This document shows, one piece after another, positions 5,470 through 7,575 of a stretch of DNA of 7,575 nucleotides. Position 1 is the first letter of the stretch. The number at the start of each line of letters is the position of its first letter. Under the pieces are notes generated by a model that had not been told where the DNA came from, did not search any database, and worked only from the letters and a program-made list of their open reading frames with translations. A program made the position numbers and the translations under genes. The stretch comes from CAZAKO01 sp964546145 (GTDB lineage: Bacteria > Fidelibacterota > UBA2242): NCBI GenBank assembly GCA_964546145.1, contig CAZJIU010000091.1, positions 1-7,575 on the forward strand, read 5' to 3'.

Positions 5470-7284
5470 TTAATCCAGGATATATTCTTTACGCCAGTCG
5501 GTGTCGCTTGCCAGCGGCTGCTGATCTTTTTTCGTCAGCAGGTAATTGCCCATTACCAGATAATCCATTTCGGTACGCATGAAGCAGCGGTAAGCGTCTG
5601 CGGGAGTGCAGACAATCGGTTCGCCGCGTACATTAAATGAGGTATTGACGATAACCGCACAGTCATACTTTTCATTAAAAACGGACAGCATCTTGTAATA
5701 GAGCGCGTTGGTTTCCCGCTGCACCGACTGAATTCGGGCAGAATAATCCACATGAGTCACTGCCGGAATGTCCGAACGAACCACATTCAATTTCTCCAAC
5801 CCAAAATAGCTCCGCTGCTCAGGGGTCATCTCAATCTGACGTGCGTGCTGGACGTCGGCAACCAGCAGCATGTAGGGACTCTGACGGTCAATTTCAAAAT
5901 AATCGGAAATTTTCTCCGCCAGCACCGAAGGCGCGAATGGTCGAAAACTTTCCCGATATTTGATTTTCAGGTTCATCGTTTTCTGCATTTGCGGCGACCG
6001 GGCATCGCCAATGATCGAGCGTGCTCCCAGCGCCCGCGGACCAAACTCCATCCGCCCCTGAAACCAGCCGATGATATTACCCGCTGCAATCAAATCAGCG
6101 ACCAGACCGGGCAGCTCATCATCGTTCAATTTGGTATATTTGTAATGTTTTTTAGTCAAAAATTCGACGATCCGGTCGTCATTATATTCAGGTCCTAAAA
6201 AGGAACCTTTCATTGAATCACCCTTGACGGCAGTTCGCGGCTTATCCAGGTACTGATGCCAGGTAAACAGTGCGGCTCCGACTGCTCCCCCGGCGTCACC
6301 GGCAGCCGGCTGAATCCAGACGTCATCGAAAAGACCGGTGCGGAGTAGCTTTCCATTTGCAACACAATTAAGCGCCACGCCACCCGCCAGGCAGAGGTTT
6401 TTCATCCCGGTTTGCTGCTTGACGTGCCGCGCCATTTTCAGCACAATTTCCTCGATTACCTCCTGAATCGAGCGCGCCAGATCCATATCTTTCTGAGTTA
6501 ATTTGCTTTCCGGCTTACGCGGCGGTCCACCAAACAGCCGGTGAAATTTCTCACCAGTCATCCGTAAACCGGCGCCATAGTCGAAATAAGCCATATTCAG
6601 TCGAAAGGAACCATCATCCTTGACATTGATCAGGTGATCGTAGATCAACTTCTTATATTTCGATTCGCCATACGGAGCCAAGCCCATGACTTTGTATTCG
6701 CCAGAATTGACCCGAAAACCGGTATAGTAAGTAAAAGCCGAATAAAGCAGTCCCAGCGAATGCGGAAAACTGATCTCAGCCATAAGTTGAACCTGATTAT
6801 CTTTTCCGATTCCAAAACTGGCGGTTGCCCACTCCCCCACACCGTCCATGGTAATAAAAGCCGCTTCCTGAAAAGGCGATGGGAAAAAAGCAGAGGCGGC
6901 ATGGGATTCGTGATGCTCGGGAAAGATAATTTTCCCGGTATAATTCAATTCCTCTTTAATTAAATCTTTGAGCCAGAGCTTCTTTTTAATCCACAACGGC
7001 ATTGCTTTCAGAAAAGAGCGAATGCCCAGCGGCGCGTAGGCAAGATAGGTCTCGAGAATGCGCTCAAATTTCAAAAACGGTTTCTCATAGAAAGTAACCA
7101 GATCCAGTTCTTTGCCGCTGACGCCGCCATATTCGAGGCAGAAGCGAATGGCATTGGTTGGAAAGGAGTGATCGTGTTTCTTGCGGGTGAAGCGTTCCTC
7201 CTGGGCAGCAGCGATGATTTCACCGTCCCTGACCAGGCAGGCGGCGCTGTCATGATAATAACAGGATATTCCCAGAATGTCCAT
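5470..7284 (-). CDS. O-carbamoyltransferase (NodU/CmcH/SxtI family)
   Basis: The 604-residue protein is full length for the NodU/CmcH family. The N-terminal Kae1-like ATPase domain begins MDILGISCYYHDSAACLV. It has the metal-binding HHESHAASAFF (124-134; His124, His125, His128), MDGVGEW (146-152), SGEYKVMGLAPYG (194-206), AGGVALNCVANG (300-311) and PAAGDAGGAVGAA (326-338). The C-terminal YrdC-like domain carries GRMEFGPRALGARSI (410-424) and RESFRPFAPSVL (444-455). By family analogy it makes carbamoyl-adenylate from carbamoyl phosphate and ATP, then transfers the carbamoyl group to a hydroxyl of a sugar, antibiotic or toxin precursor. No glycosyltransferase or biosynthetic cluster is visible, so the acceptor is unknown. 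It is the first gene of a unit with the SxtJ-like (4 nt downstream) and DUF5989 genes. ATG 7284 gives the standard family N-terminus, although the ribosome binding site (GGGAT) is weak. Confidence 0.95.
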   Translation of the reverse strand: MDILGISCYYHDSAACLVRDGEIIAAAQEERFTRKKHDHSFPTNAIRFCLEYGGVSGKELDLVTFYEKPFLKFERILETYLAYAPLGIRSFLKAMPLWIKKKLWLKDLIKEELNYTGKIIFPEHHESHAASAFFPSPFQEAAFITMDGVGEWATASFGIGKDNQVQLMAEISFPHSLGLLYSAFTYYTGFRVNSGEYKVMGLAPYGESKYKKLIYDHLINVKDDGSFRLNMAYFDYGAGLRMTGEKFHRLFGGPPRKPESKLTQKDMDLARSIQEVIEEIVLKMARHVKQQTGMKNLCLAGGVALNCVANGKLLRTGLFDDVWIQPAAGDAGGAVGAALFTWHQYLDKPRTAVKGDSMKGSFLGPEYNDDRIVEFLTKKHYKYTKLNDDELPGLVADLIAAGNIIGWFQGRMEFGPRALGARSIIGDARSPQMQKTMNLKIKYRESFRPFAPSVLAEKISDYFEIDRQSPYMLLVADVQHARQIEMTPEQRSYFGLEKLNVVRSDIPAVTHVDYSARIQSVQRETNALYYKMLSVFNEKYDCAVIVNTSFNVRGEPIVCTPADAYRCFMRTEMDYLVMGNYLLTKKDQQPLASDTDWRKEYILD

Positions 7285-7469
7285 ATCCCGATCCGCAGCT
7301 ATTTTACATATACCATTTCAAGATTAAAACTTGCTTATTGCTCTTCGGATTACTGCCAATAGTCAATTCCGAGTGGCGCCCGGTAGAAATAAGTATCCGG
7401 TTGATAACCAGTCCACTATTTATTGATAAAAATCTAGCAATCAGGCTGACAGTCATAAAAAATGATTTT
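7285..7469. other. Intergenic region upstream of the carbamoyltransferase unit
   Basis: These 185 nt separate the sorting-domain gene from the carbamoyltransferase. No open frame with a credible start or product is present. The region is AT-rich and should hold the promoter for the three-gene unit. TGGTATATG on the minus strand (7307-7315) resembles an extended -10 element about 25 nt before ATG 7284, but there is no good -35 match, so this is weak. No T-rich terminator hairpin follows the upstream gene. Confidence 0.3.
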
Positions 7470-7575
7470 CTACTTAAGTAACACCATCTTTTGGACTTCG
7501 CAAAATGCGCCATGGGCAGATGTGCGATCTAACCGGCAAAAATAGATGCCGCTGGGCAGCTCGCCGCCAGTTGCC
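7470..7575 (-). CDS. C-terminal end of a secreted protein with a type IX-like sorting domain (5' part outside window)
   Basis: Only the last 34 codons are inside the window, ending at TAG 7470-7472. The visible peptide reads GGELPSGIYFCRLDR near its start and VQKMVLLK at its end. The pattern LPSGIYF-x-RL, followed by about a dozen residues and K-x-x-KMVLLK/R, is the end of the C-terminal sorting or FlgD-Ig-like beta domain of proteins exported through type IX-like systems in the FCB group. The main body, and hence the function, cannot be known from here. Cys residues at the usual Tyr position in YFCRL and in AFCEV are slightly unusual. It is unlikely to share function with the carbamoyltransferase, from which 185 nt separate it. 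Confidence 0.72.
   Translation of the reverse strand, partial: ATGGELPSGIYFCRLDRTSAHGAFCEVQKMVLLK

Noticed and set aside
5752..6198. 148-codon plus-strand ORF
   Set aside because: It lies entirely antisense inside the carbamoyltransferase, whose motifs are intact in the opposite strand; composition is His- and Arg-rich, as expected of a shadow frame.
6634..6963. 109-codon plus-strand ORF
   Set aside because: Also antisense within the well-supported carbamoyltransferase, with no recognisable motif.
7304..7513. 69-codon minus-strand ORF between the sorting-domain gene and the carbamoyltransferase
   Set aside because: It overlaps the sorting-domain gene end in another frame, has no recognisable domain, and fills what looks like a promoter region.

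Overview
The window looks like a piece of a bacterial chromosome of moderate GC. Every supported gene lies on the minus strand, so transcription runs from high to low coordinates. The best lineage clue is at the right edge: a C-terminal tail (LPSGIYFCRL, then KMVLLK) typical of type IX-type sorting domains. That points to the FCB superphylum (Bacteroidota, Calditrichota, KSB1-like and relatives). This is an inference from one short motif.

Right half (7575 down to 4865): the tail of a secreted protein, an intergenic gap, then a tight three-gene unit. It encodes a NodU/CmcH-type O-carbamoyltransferase (604 aa), an SxtJ-family membrane protein (137 aa) and a 52-aa single-span DUF5989/SxtK-like protein. 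The trio matches sxtI-sxtJ-sxtK of saxitoxin clusters and is the most interesting gene set here. The two small proteins have no known function, and carbamoylation of a membrane-associated glycan, lipid or secondary metabolite is only a guess.

Middle (4864 to 3095): a gap with a two-tier inverted repeat, then a likely operon of a flavodoxin/HemG-like protein, an Ogt-type O6-alkylguanine DNA alkyltransferase and a TrmO-type tRNA methyltransferase. Spacing is short, and the last two join at a TTGA stop/start overlap or a 14-nt gap.

Left third (3094 to 1): a mosaic of single genes separated by structured, repeat-like spacers. In transcription order these are a PEMT/ICMT-like membrane methyltransferase, an AT-rich soluble SAM methyltransferase, an alpha/beta hydrolase and the start of a second ICMT-like membrane methyltransferase. 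The hydrolase stop codon lies inside GCCTAAC, which begins a 186-nt spacer with attC-like ends, and the next gene starts about 30 nt after it. The hydrolase 5' end also carries a probable frame shift at an A7 run. This third looks like accessory, possibly acquired DNA. No tRNA, rRNA, CRISPR, insertion sequence or transposase was seen.
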